A DNA stretch of 64,000 bases from Kitasatospora fiedleri (GTDB lineage Bacteria; Actinomycetota; Actinomycetes; Streptomycetales; Streptomycetaceae). Position numbers and translations under genes: made by a program. The notes beneath the pieces are model-generated. The model saw only the letters and a program-made list of their open reading frames with translations, ran no database searches and was not told the origin of the DNA. The first letter of the stretch is position 1. Each line of letters begins with the position of its first letter. Below, one piece after another: positions 56,755 to 64,000 of the stretch. The DNA lies in NCBI RefSeq assembly GCF_948472415.1, contig NZ_OX419519.1:62001-126000 (forward strand), written 5' to 3'.

Positions 56755-57608
56755 ATGACCACCCGGTGGACCACCCACGGCGTCGACCTGCTGCCCGGCT
56801 CCGTGCGCAAGCGCTTCCGGACCGACCAGCACGGCGCCCCGCCCGGCGACCCGGACTGCGCACCGGAACGGGAGTGGCGGGCGCTGGCGCTGCTCGACCG
56901 GTACGCCCCGGGCTGGCGCCCCGGCCGCTGGCCCGCGCGGACGGCACGCTCACCATGTCGCGGCTGCCGGGCCGCGCGCTGCGCGGCACCGTGCTGACGG
57001 ACGAGCACCTGGACGCGCTGGCCCGCGCGGTGCGGCGGCTGCACCGGGCGGTGCCCGCCGAGCTGGTCGCCCGGCTGCCGAACCGGCGCTGGGACGTCCG
57101 GCAGTCCGCCGAGGCGATCCGGGACCGGGCCGCCGGGGCCGCCGCGGTGGGGGGCGGCGCCCCCGAGGTGCTGCGGGCCCTGGCGGCGGGCCTGCGCTGG
57201 CTGGACCGCGCGCAGGCCGGGCTCTGCGCGGACGGCCCGGCGGCGGCGCCCGTGCTGGGGCAGGCCGACGGCAACCTGGCCAACTTCCTCTGGGACGGCA
57301 CCGGCGTCCGGCTGGTCGACTTCGAGGACTCCGGGCGCTCCGACCACCCGTACGAGCTGGCCGAGGTGGTCGAGCACGTCTCGTCCTGGGTGGACACCGA
57401 CCTGGACGCGGCGGCCTTCCTGTCCCGCTTCGACCTCTCCCCCGCCGAGGACCGCCGCCTGTTGGAGTGCCGCCGCCTGCTGGCCCTGCTCTGGCTGGTC
57501 TTCCTCGCCGGCGACCCCGGCACCGCGCTCCGCAACCCGCCGGACACGCCCGCCCGCCAGGCGCGGCGCCTGCTCGCCCTGCTGGACTGCGCCGAGCCGC
57601 CCGGCTGA
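56755..57608 (+). CDS. APH/choline-kinase-family phosphotransferase (one frame break)
   Basis: The ATG at 56755 opens MTTRWTTHGVDLLPGSVRKR. A break near 56935 separates the N-lobe from a C-lobe that shows the brenner-like loop LGQADGNLANFLWDG and the metal-binding VRLVDFEDSGRSDHPYELAE, both typical of the aminoglycoside-phosphotransferase/choline-kinase fold. The usual HGD is QAD here, a natural variant in this family. About 285 residues. The substrate may be an antibiotic, choline or a small metabolite; nothing nearby decides. The region just after (57609-57660) has CTCCCCGCC repeats and no gene. Confidence 0.75.
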
Positions 57609-57657
57609 ACGGGACCCTCCCGGTCTCCCCGCCTCCCCGCCTCCCGGTCTCCCCGCC

Positions 57658-58595
57658 TCACGGCAGCGGGAGGGTCTTCTCCAGTACCACCGAGGTGTAA
57701 CGGACCGTCATGCCGACCTTGAGGTACAGGTCGAGCGCGCCCGTGCCGGAGTGCGTCCACAGCGTGCAGTGGCTCAGCCCGGCCTCCCGGCAGGCCCGGA
57801 AGGCGTGCTGGAGCAGGTGGCGGGCGATGCCGCGGTTGCGGTGGTCGCGGTCGACGGCGAGGCTCTCCACGTACCCGTCCCCGCTGCCGGGCTGGTCCAG
57901 CGACAGGGCCGCGCCGATCACCCGGCCGTCGGCCTCCGCGACCGCGAGCGGGGAGCGCTCGGGGTGAACGTCTCGCGGTGGACGGTGTGTTGGGCCCACT
58001 CCGCGAAGTCCATCCGGCGCGCCTTCCAGTCCGCGAAGGCGTCCTCGACGACCCGGTGCGCCGCGCGCGCGTCCCGCGGGTCGCCGGGGCGGAACGGGCG
58101 GACGGCGATGCCCGCGGGGGCGGGCCCGGGCTCGGGCAGGTCGGCGAGGGGGATCTCCAGGAGCCAGCTGGCGCCCTTGGGCCGGTAGCCGTAGGTGCGC
58201 AACATGGTCAGGCCGACCGGGTCGAGGTCGGCGACGACCTGGACGAGCTTGCCCACGCCCTGTTCGACGGCCCGGCTCTCCATCCAGCCCAGCAGCGCGG
58301 TGCCGATCCGGCGGCCGCGGTGCGCGGGGTGCACCCGGCACTCGCAGCGCCGGTCGCTCCACGCCCAGGCGGCCGGCCGCCCGTCCGGGGCGTGCACCAG
58401 CAGGGTGTCGGCGGCGGGGTCGAAGCCGGGGCGGGCCAGCACCGCCGCGACCTCGCCGCGGTCGGCCTCGGTCGCCCCGGCCCCGTGCAGGGCCCACTCA
58501 CAGGTGGTCAGTAGGTCGAGGACGTCGAGCAGGTCGCGCTCCGGGTCGAGCGCCCGGGCGGTGTAGCCGGCGGGCAGGACGAGGGGCTGGGCCAT
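57658..58595 (-). CDS. Tandem GNAT acetyltransferase, mycothiol-synthase-like (one frame break)
   Basis: About 312 residues with two acetyltransferase domains. The first (residues 1-160) has CECRVHPAHRGRRIGTALLG, a motif A. The second (about 170-312), after a break near 57962, has VESLAVDRDHRNRGIARHLL and HSGTGALDLYLKVGMTVRYT. The tandem pattern resembles mycothiol synthase (MshD) and other double-GNAT proteins of actinomycetes. The ATG at 58595 starts MAQPLVLPAGYTARALDPER. The acceptor is not determined. Confidence 0.8.
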
Positions 58596-59040
58596 CGGCG
58601 GAGGGTCCTTCCTGGTGGACGATGGGCGGCGGACGGGGGCGCGGTGCGCGCACGACCAGCCGGCGGCACCCGGTTCCAGCCGCTCGCCGGGCTTCCCCAC
58701 ACCGTTCGCACCTCCCGCCCGGGCAGCCTACTGAACGCGGACCGGTCCACCGGTCCGGGGCGGCAAAGGTTGCCGAAAGTAGTCGCAAAAGGTTTTTGAC
58801 TGCGCAAAGTAATGGAAATGTCGGCAACCCGCCCAATCGGCTCGAACGATGCGAAAGCGTTACGTTACGCAGAGTGACATGTCCGTTTTGTCCGATGTGG
58901 AGATGCTGTAATTAATTCGAGTTCGATCTGAATAGGCCGCCATGTCGTGGCGAAGTTCATTCGGACCATCCCGCGTCGGACCGACCGGCCGTACGCCCCG
59001 CCTTCATATTCTTTACAAGATTTCCGGAAGTCGATAGCAC
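58596..59040. promoter_or_regulatory. 445-base upstream region of the secreted crystallin-like gene
   Basis: No gene is visible. GC falls markedly from about 58770 to the start at 59041. A 9-base inverted repeat GGTTGCCGA (58768-58776) / TCGGCAACC (58821-58829) spans 44 bases, and TTTTTGACT lies inside it. Promoter elements are plausible but not certain. Confidence 0.4.
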
Positions 59041-59514
59041 ATGAATCCCATGCGATCCGCGCGGACCCTCCTCCTCGGAGGGGCGACCGCGATCCTGGTC
59101 GGCCTGGTGGCGGCGCCCGCCGCCCAGGCCAATACCGCCTTCGAGAACCAGTGGAGCCCGGAGGCGTGCAAGAGCAACGTCGACAGTGGATTCAAGTTCA
59201 CCCTCTGGTACAACTCGTCCTACGCGGGGACGTACCGGAACATCGGCTGGTCCGTCTACGACTTCTCCGATGAGAACGAAGGCGGCACGGCGCACGGCGC
59301 CCAGCCGCTGAACTACTGCAACACCGGTGCGGCCGGCAGCGGCCAGGGCATCAAGAACAACGCCGCTTCCGCCCAGAACCGGAACACCGGCCTCAGCGCC
59401 AAGGTGTACTACAACAGCGGATACCGGGGAGCGGTGGATGTGCTCACCCCGTTCAGCAGCTGGTTCCAGCTGAAGAACACGTACAACGAGAACGCCTCGT
59501 TCCTCTGGGCCTGA
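59041..59514 (+). CDS. Small secreted beta/gamma-crystallin-like (peptidase-inhibitor I36-like) protein
   Basis: This intact 157-residue protein has a signal peptide (RTLLLGGATAILVGLVAAPA, cleaved before NTAFENQW). The mature 127 residues carry aromatic-rich, repeated strand patterns (FTLWYNSSYAGTYRNIGWSV; AKVYYNSGYRGAVDVLTPFS), characteristic of the beta/gamma-crystallin fold found in streptomycete protease inhibitors (SMPI, family I36) and killer-like secreted proteins. Two Cys residues could form a disulfide. A strong terminator follows immediately, so this is a single-gene transcript. Base composition is lower in GC than around it. Confidence 0.65.
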   Translation: MNPMRSARTLLLGGATAILVGLVAAPAAQANTAFENQWSPEACKSNVDSGFKFTLWYNSSYAGTYRNIGWSVYDFSDENEGGTAHGAQPLNYCNTGAAGSGQGIKNNAASAQNRNTGLSAKVYYNSGYRGAVDVLTPFSSWFQLKNTYNENASFLWA

Positions 59515-59527
59515 GGCCCGAACCAAG

Positions 59528-59560
59528 GTGCCGGAATTCGGCATCACCGAATTCCGGCAC
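59528..59560 (+). terminator. Hairpin terminator after the crystallin-like gene
   Basis: Perfect 14-base arms (GTGCCGGAATTCGG and complement) with a 5-base loop begin 14 bases after the stop. Confidence 0.85.
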
Positions 59561-59643
59561 CCACCACCCTTCCTTCTCACGACGTCCCGGACGAGCCGCA
59601 TCTCGCCCGGTATTTTGTCTGCGGTCTTTTCAGGAGAAATACG

Positions 59644-60540
59644 ATGCGTTCCTCTCTCGGGCTCCGGAGGGTCGCTGCCCTTGCCCTCGCTGCTGCTGCG
59701 GCGGGCACCGCGGTGTCCGCCTGTTCCGGGCCGTCGGCGGAGCGGGCCGCGCGCCCGGCCGTTCCGTCCGGGACGGCCGGGGCAGCGGCGGCGGCCTTCG
59801 ACCCTACGGACCCCGCGACCTGGAAGCTTCCCCTGGAGGCCTACCTGCCGACGGAGGACGAGGAGGGCCAGCTGCGGCGTGCACTGGGCTCGTTGGTCGA
59901 GGAGTGCGTGCACCACGCCGGGTTCAGCGACTGGCACCCGGCGGCCGCACTGCCGAAGCTGGGCCCCAAGACGCTGACCGACTGGCGTTACGGGATCCAC
60001 GACGCCGAACTGTCCGCGACGCGGGGCTACCACCCCGATGCGGCGGAGCAGGCCGCCTACGACGCGGTGGTCCAGGAGGCGGCGCTCGACGGGGGCGACA
60101 AGGCGGACTCCGCCACGCTCTTCAGCTGCGGACAGCAGGGCGCCGAGAAGCTCGGGCGCACCGACAAGACGGTCGGCGAGTTGGCCCAGCGCCTCGCGAA
60201 CGAGTCCTTCACCCGTTCCAAGCAGGAACCCGCCGTCGTCCGGGCCTTCGCCCAGTGGTCCGCCTGCATGAAGGAGAGCGGCTACGACTACAAGGAGCCG
60301 CTGGACGCCAGCGACGACCCGAAGGTCAACGGTCGTGACGTCACCCCGGCCGAGATCGACACGGCCATGGCCGACCTGGGGTGCCGTGAGCGCACCAGCG
60401 TCGCCCGGACGTGGTACGACGCCGAGGTCGCGCTCCAGAAGAAGGCGGAGGAGGACAACGCCCAAGCGCTGCGCGAGGAGCGCAAGCAGTTGGACGACGT
60501 TCTGAAGACCTCGGCCAAGACCATCGCCGGCGGCCGGTGA
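59644..60540 (+). CDS. Secreted lipoprotein, first gene of a MacB-type export operon
   Basis: This intact 298-residue protein has CAGGAGAAA upstream of its ATG and a lipoprotein signal (ALALAAAAAGTAVSACSG). The mature part is mostly helical and charged, with paired Cys residues (EECVHHAG; LFSCGQQG; WSACMKESGY; DLGCRERT) that may form two disulfides. No family is recognised. Its stop overlaps the start of the adaptor gene, so it is coupled to the exporter genes and may be a surface-exposed component or sensor of the same system. Confidence 0.7.
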   Translation: MRSSLGLRRVAALALAAAAAGTAVSACSGPSAERAARPAVPSGTAGAAAAAFDPTDPATWKLPLEAYLPTEDEEGQLRRALGSLVEECVHHAGFSDWHPAAALPKLGPKTLTDWRYGIHDAELSATRGYHPDAAEQAAYDAVVQEAALDGGDKADSATLFSCGQQGAEKLGRTDKTVGELAQRLANESFTRSKQEPAVVRAFAQWSACMKESGYDYKEPLDASDDPKVNGRDVTPAEIDTAMADLGCRERTSVARTWYDAEVALQKKAEEDNAQALREERKQLDDVLKTSAKTIAGGR

Positions 60541-61919
60541 TGACCACCTCTCAGGACTCCCGCGGTGCGGCCGGTTCCGACCCGACCGAACCGGGCGGCA
60601 CGTCCTCCTCGTCCCCGCCGGACCGCGGCAGCGCGACGATGCGCCGGCGCAGGCGCGTGCTGGCCGCGTTGGTCGCCGCGGCCGTGGTCACCGGCGGTGC
60701 CGGCGTCGCCGCCGGAACGGTGCTGAAGTCCCCGGCCCAGGTGGCTGCCGAGACGCAGGCACCGCCCGCCGATGTCCTGACCGCTTCCGTCGAGCACAGG
60801 GTGGTGGCGGACACCTTGATCACCCGCGGTACCGTCAGCCCCGCCGTCTCGGTCGAGGTCGGAGGGACGGGTGCGGCGGCCGGGGCCGCCCGGGCCGTGG
60901 TGACGAAGGTAGAGGTCGAGCAGGGCCAGACCATCCGGTTCGGCAGCGTCCTGTTCGAGGTCTCGGGCCGTCCGGTGTTCGCCCTGCAGGGGAAGATCCC
61001 GGCGTACCGCGACCTGCGGGCCGGGATGACGGGGGACGACGTCGCCCAGTTGCAGAAGGCACTCGCCGCAGTCGGCTACCCGGTGGCGCCGGACGGCAGC
61101 GGCACGTTCGGCTCCGGTACGGAGCGTGCCGTCGAGTCGTTCTACCGGTCCATCGGCTACCGCCCGATCCGTGCGGCCGACGACAAGGCCCCCGGCGGGA
61201 GCACCGCCGCGGGTTCGACCGGCGGCAGGGTCCCGGCCGGGGGGACGGGTGCTGCCGGCGGCGGTGTGCCCGGTGCGGCTGGCGCGGAGCAGGAGTCCGG
61301 GCCCGTGGTCCTGCCGGCCTCCGAACTGGTGTACCTCGCGGGGGCGCCCGCCCGGGCGGGCGCGGTCGCCGCGAAGGTCGGTGACGCGCCGACGGACAAG
61401 CTGATGAGCGTCTCCATGGGGGCACTGGCGGTGCGCGGCGAGGTCACCGCCCGGCAGCGGGGCATGCTGCGGCCCGGTCAGCAGGTGGAGATCCTCGACG
61501 AGGGCACCGGTGCGGCGGTGGCGGGCAAGGTGGCCTCGGTCGCCGACGTTCCCACCGCGGCGAAGGCCGGCGCTGCGGAGGCCCAACCGGGAAGCTCCAC
61601 GTACACGGTGAAGATCGCCCCCGAGCAGCCGCTCGCACCGGAGTCGGCGGGCCGGGACGTCCGGTTGACCATCACCTCGGCGTCCTCGTCCGGGAAGGTG
61701 CTCGCCGTACCCGCTGCCGCGCTGTCCACCGGCAGCGACGGCCGGGTGAGCGTCGGTGTCCGGGCCGGGGCGGGTGCGGTTCGCCGGGTCGAGGTGCGCG
61801 TCGGCGCGTCCGGCGGGGGTTTCGTGGAGGTGTCCCCGGTCGGCGGCGGGCAGTTGACGGCGGGCGCCCGGGTCGTGGTCGGTGACGCTCCCGCCGCGTC
61901 GAACGGCGGGCGGCCGTGA
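60540..61919 (+). CDS. Membrane-fusion adaptor with peptidoglycan-binding domain
   Basis: This intact 459-residue protein overlaps the lipoprotein stop. It has an N-terminal anchor helix (RRRVLAALVAAAVVTGGAGV), a first lipoyl/hairpin half (VEHRVVADTLITRGTVSPAV; AVVTKVEVEQGQTIRFG), a PG_binding_1 domain (AGMTGDDVAQLQKALAAVGY; TERAVESFYRSIGYRP), a Gly/Ala-rich linker, and the closing barrel half (VRGEVTARQRGMLRPGQQVE; VLAVPAAALSTGSDGRVSVG). This layout is the Gram-positive version of MacA-like adaptors, with peptidoglycan binding replacing the outer-membrane partner. It links the ATPase-permease downstream to the wall. Confidence 0.88.
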   Translation: MTTSQDSRGAAGSDPTEPGGTSSSSPPDRGSATMRRRRRVLAALVAAAVVTGGAGVAAGTVLKSPAQVAAETQAPPADVLTASVEHRVVADTLITRGTVSPAVSVEVGGTGAAAGAARAVVTKVEVEQGQTIRFGSVLFEVSGRPVFALQGKIPAYRDLRAGMTGDDVAQLQKALAAVGYPVAPDGSGTFGSGTERAVESFYRSIGYRPIRAADDKAPGGSTAAGSTGGRVPAGGTGAAGGGVPGAAGAEQESGPVVLPASELVYLAGAPARAGAVAAKVGDAPTDKLMSVSMGALAVRGEVTARQRGMLRPGQQVEILDEGTGAAVAGKVASVADVPTAAKAGAAEAQPGSSTYTVKIAPEQPLAPESAGRDVRLTITSASSSGKVLAVPAAALSTGSDGRVSVGVRAGAGAVRRVEVRVGASGGGFVEVSPVGGGQLTAGARVVVGDAPAASNGGRP

Positions 61920-62623
61920 GCACCGCGCCGGTGATCGAGTTGCGGGCGGCGGGGCTGACGTACCCCGGGCCGCCGGCGGTGCACGCCCTGCGTCCCTGCG
62001 GGCTGACGGTCGGCCGGGGCGAGTACGTCACCGTGGTCGGTCCGTCGGGGGCGGGCAAGTCGACGTTCCTGAACATCATCGGGCTGCTCGACGTCCCGAC
62101 CACCGGCCGCTACCTGCTCGACGGGTTCGACGTCGCCACGGTGAGCGACCGGCACCGGACGGCCCTGCGGGGCACCCGGATCGGTTTCGTGTTCCAGTCC
62201 TTCCACCTGCTGGAGCACCGCTCCGCCCGGGAGAACGTGGAACTGGCCATGGTGTACCAGCACGTCGGGCGCCGTGAGCGGCGCCGGCGCGCGGGCGAGG
62301 CGCTGCACCGGGTCGGGCTGGCGCACCGCGTCGAGGCGACCCCCAGCCGGTTGTCGGGCGGTGAGCGCCAGCGGGTGGCCATCGCCCGGGCCCTGGCGGC
62401 CGAGCCGTCCCTGCTGTTGTGCGACGAGCCGACCGGCAACCTCGACTCGCGGACCGCTGCGGCCGTCCTCGACCTCTTCGACGACCTCCACCGTGACGGA
62501 ATGACCATCATCATGATCACCCACGATCCGCAGGTGGCCCTGCGCGCCCAGCGGACCGTCCGCATCAGCGACGGCGTCCTGACCGAGACCCGGGCGACCA
62601 CGGAAGGGGCAGTGATCGCGTGA
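61916..62623 (+). CDS. ABC exporter ATP-binding protein, MacB/LolD type
   Basis: This intact 235-residue ATPase starts at a GTG overlapping the adaptor stop. It has Walker A VVGPSGAGKSTFLNIIGLLD, Q-loop GFVFQSFHLLEHRSARENVE, signature SRLSGGERQRVAIARALAAE, Walker B LLLCDEPTGNLDSRT and switch His MITHDPQ. These are the standard marks of the MacB/LolD/FtsE branch that powers mechanotransmission-type export. Its stop overlaps the permease GTG. Confidence 0.95.
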   Translation: MSTAPVIELRAAGLTYPGPPAVHALRPCGLTVGRGEYVTVVGPSGAGKSTFLNIIGLLDVPTTGRYLLDGFDVATVSDRHRTALRGTRIGFVFQSFHLLEHRSARENVELAMVYQHVGRRERRRRAGEALHRVGLAHRVEATPSRLSGGERQRVAIARALAAEPSLLLCDEPTGNLDSRTAAAVLDLFDDLHRDGMTIIMITHDPQVALRAQRTVRISDGVLTETRATTEGAVIA

Positions 62624-63857
62624 AGCGCCGTCGACCACCGCGGGCGCGCTCCCGGATGGGCGTGGCGGACCTGCTCGGCGAGGCCGTGGCCGGGCCGTTC
62701 AGCGACCCGCCCGGTCGGTCCTGACCACGCTCGGTACCGTGCTGGGCGTCGGTTCCCTCATCGCCGTCCTCGGCCTGACCAGCACGACCGCCTCGCAGAT
62801 CGACTCCCGGTTCAGCCGGCTGACCGCGACCGAGGTGAAGATCGAGGACATCTCGGCCAAGAACGGCGCTCCGGCCGGCACCGCCTTCCCCGAGGACGCG
62901 GACTCCCGCATCGAGGCCCTGAACGGAGTGACGGCGGCCGGCGTGTACTGGCGGATCCGCACGGGCCCCCAGGAGCAGGTCTCCTCGGCACCCGCGGGCG
63001 CCGCCTACGCGGTCACCGACCGGCAGGCCCAGGTCGTGGCCGCCTCCCCCGGACTGCTGCGGGCCGTGGGCCCCGAGCTCGCCCAGGGACGGCTGTTCGA
63101 CGGCTTCCACGAGGAGCGCCACGAGAAGGTCGCCGTGATCGGCGCCTCCGTCGCAGCCCGGCTGGGCATCACCGGGCTGCAGAACGGGCCCGCCGTCTTC
63201 GTCGGGGACACCCCGTTCACCGTCGTCGGCATCCTGCGGGACGTCGAACGGCGGCCCGAACTACTGACCTCGGTCGTCGTACCGCGCGGGACCGGCCAGG
63301 AGATCTGGGGCCCGCCCGCGGACGACCGGGCCGAGATGCTGGTGACGACCCGGCTCGGCGCGGCCGTGCAGGTCGCCGACGAGGCTCCGCTCGCGCTCCG
63401 CCCCGAACATCCCGAGCGCCTGCGGGCCACCCCTCCCCCGGACCCGCGGACGCTGCGTTCGGGCGTCCGGGGCGACCTCGGGCAGCTGTTCCTGCTGCTG
63501 GCGGCGGTGTGCCTGGTGATCGGCGCGGTCGGCATCGCCAACACCACCCTGGTCGCCGTGATGGAACGCACCGGCGAGATCGGGCTGCGCCGCGCGCTGG
63601 GTGCCCGCGCCCGGCACATCACCGCCCAGTTCCTGGCCGAATCCACCCTGCTCGGCTTGCTGGGCGGCGTGATCGGCGCGTCCGCCGGCACCGTCACCGT
63701 CGTCGCCGTCTCGGCGGTCCGGCAGTGGACGCCCGTCCTGCACCCCGCCGCCGTGGCCGGCGCGCCGCTCCTGGGCCTGGCCACCGGCCTCGTCGCGGGT
63801 CTCTACCCGGCGTGGCGCGCCTCCCGGATACCGCCCGCCGAGGCACTGCGCCGCTGA
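62620..63857 (+). CDS. MacB-type ABC exporter permease (one frame break)
   Basis: The GTG overlaps the ATPase stop. One base appears missing near 62700, after which the first helix reads SVLTTLGTVLGVGSLIAVLG. A large extracytoplasmic MacB-like periplasmic core domain follows (SQIDSRFSRLTATEVKIED; PFTVVGILRDVERRPELLTS) and then three C-terminal helices with FtsX-type motif MERTGEIGLRRALGARARHI. It ends SRIPPAEALRR, typical of the family. Together with adaptor and ATPase it forms a tripartite-like exporter for a peptide or small molecule. Confidence 0.9.
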
Positions 63858-63950
63858 CGGCCCCGGCCGACCCCGGCCCGCGGCACTCGTCCGCGAGGCC
63901 GGCCGGACGCACGGGCCGCACCACGCACCACGCACCACACCACTGGATCT

Positions 63951-63981
63951 CCGGTCCGCCGGCACCGCGCGGGCGGACCGG
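63951..63981 (+). terminator. Hairpin terminator after the export operon
   Basis: Ten-base arms CCGGTCCGCC and GGCGGACCGG enclose an 11-base loop about 95 bases past the permease stop. A CACCACGCACCACGCACCACACC-type short repeat precedes it (63919-63942). Confidence 0.7.
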
Positions 63982-64000
63982 GAATCCGGCATCCCCCGAA

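Noticed and set aside
57613..57676. Inverted repeat GACCCTCCCG/CGGGAGGGTC as a terminator after the phosphotransferase gene
   Set aside because: The right arm lies inside the end of the convergent GNAT coding sequence and the loop is 44 bases long; the CTCCCCGCC repeats make chance pairing likely.

Overview
This is very GC-rich DNA (only short intergenic islands fall noticeably lower) with strong G/C bias at third codon positions, GTG and TTG starts, ATGA/GTGA stop-start overlaps, lipobox and twin-arginine-poor Sec signal peptides, ricin-type lectin modules on secreted hydrolases and LacI-family sugar regulons. All of this points to a Streptomycetaceae actinomycete (Streptomyces or Kitasatospora); the genus cannot be fixed from the window alone. 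No rRNA, tRNA, CRISPR array or insertion sequence was seen. A dominant technical feature is that about half of the conserved genes need one or more single-base frame corrections, mostly in G/C runs, to give an intact family member. I treat these as likely sequencing or assembly indels, so they are annotated as CDS with the breaks noted.

Layout. 1-1300: the tail of a cytochrome P450 with its coupled ferredoxin, an acetyltransferase and a small membrane protein. 1300-14300: a beta-glucan utilisation locus with a LacI-family repressor, a secreted CBM32-DUF1996 protein, a very large secreted CBM32/GH16/clan GH-A enzyme, an ABC sugar importer and a GH3 beta-glucosidase. Palindromes built on GAGAGCGCTCTC sit in front of the repressor gene and both divergent operons, and a fourth copy lies at 42146 in front of the GH59/GH92 genes, which suggests one regulon. 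14300-16200: a cyclophilin and a leucine-rich-repeat protein.

16500-28400 is the most interesting part: a compact specialised-metabolite locus. It has an XRE-NB-ARC-TPR regulator, a stand-alone carrier protein, a class-II-synthetase-like amino acid:[carrier protein] ligase, a phytanoyl-CoA-dioxygenase-like hydroxylase, an uncharacterised glycosyltransferase-like protein, a stand-alone condensation-domain protein, an MFS exporter and a luciferase-like monooxygenase, followed by a second MFS gene. There is no NRPS adenylation domain or PKS; the ligase probably loads the carrier. DasR-like (dre-like) palindromes overlap both divergent promoters of this locus.

28700-33600 holds a FUSC-type membrane protein, an acetyltransferase, an MFS exporter, acylphosphatase and a decayed amidohydrolase fragment. 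33660-46740 is a second carbohydrate block: an arabinose/ribose-type ABC importer, a secreted SGNH esterase with ricin lectin, a truncated lectin remnant, a GH59 galactocerebrosidase-like enzyme, and a divergent GH92-GH76 pair for alpha-mannan or mannoprotein glycans. 47000-58600 contains mostly housekeeping and accessory genes: DinB-like protein, a PurO-type IMP cyclohydrolase, an amine permease-cupin-FAD oxidoreductase operon, a PHB-depolymerase-type esterase, a SpoIIE-type phosphatase, a ketopantoate reductase preceded by a coupled mini-ORF, a phosphotransferase and a tandem GNAT protein. 59000-63860 ends the window with a small secreted crystallin-like protein and a tightly overlapping lipoprotein-adaptor-ATPase-permease (MacB-type) operon.
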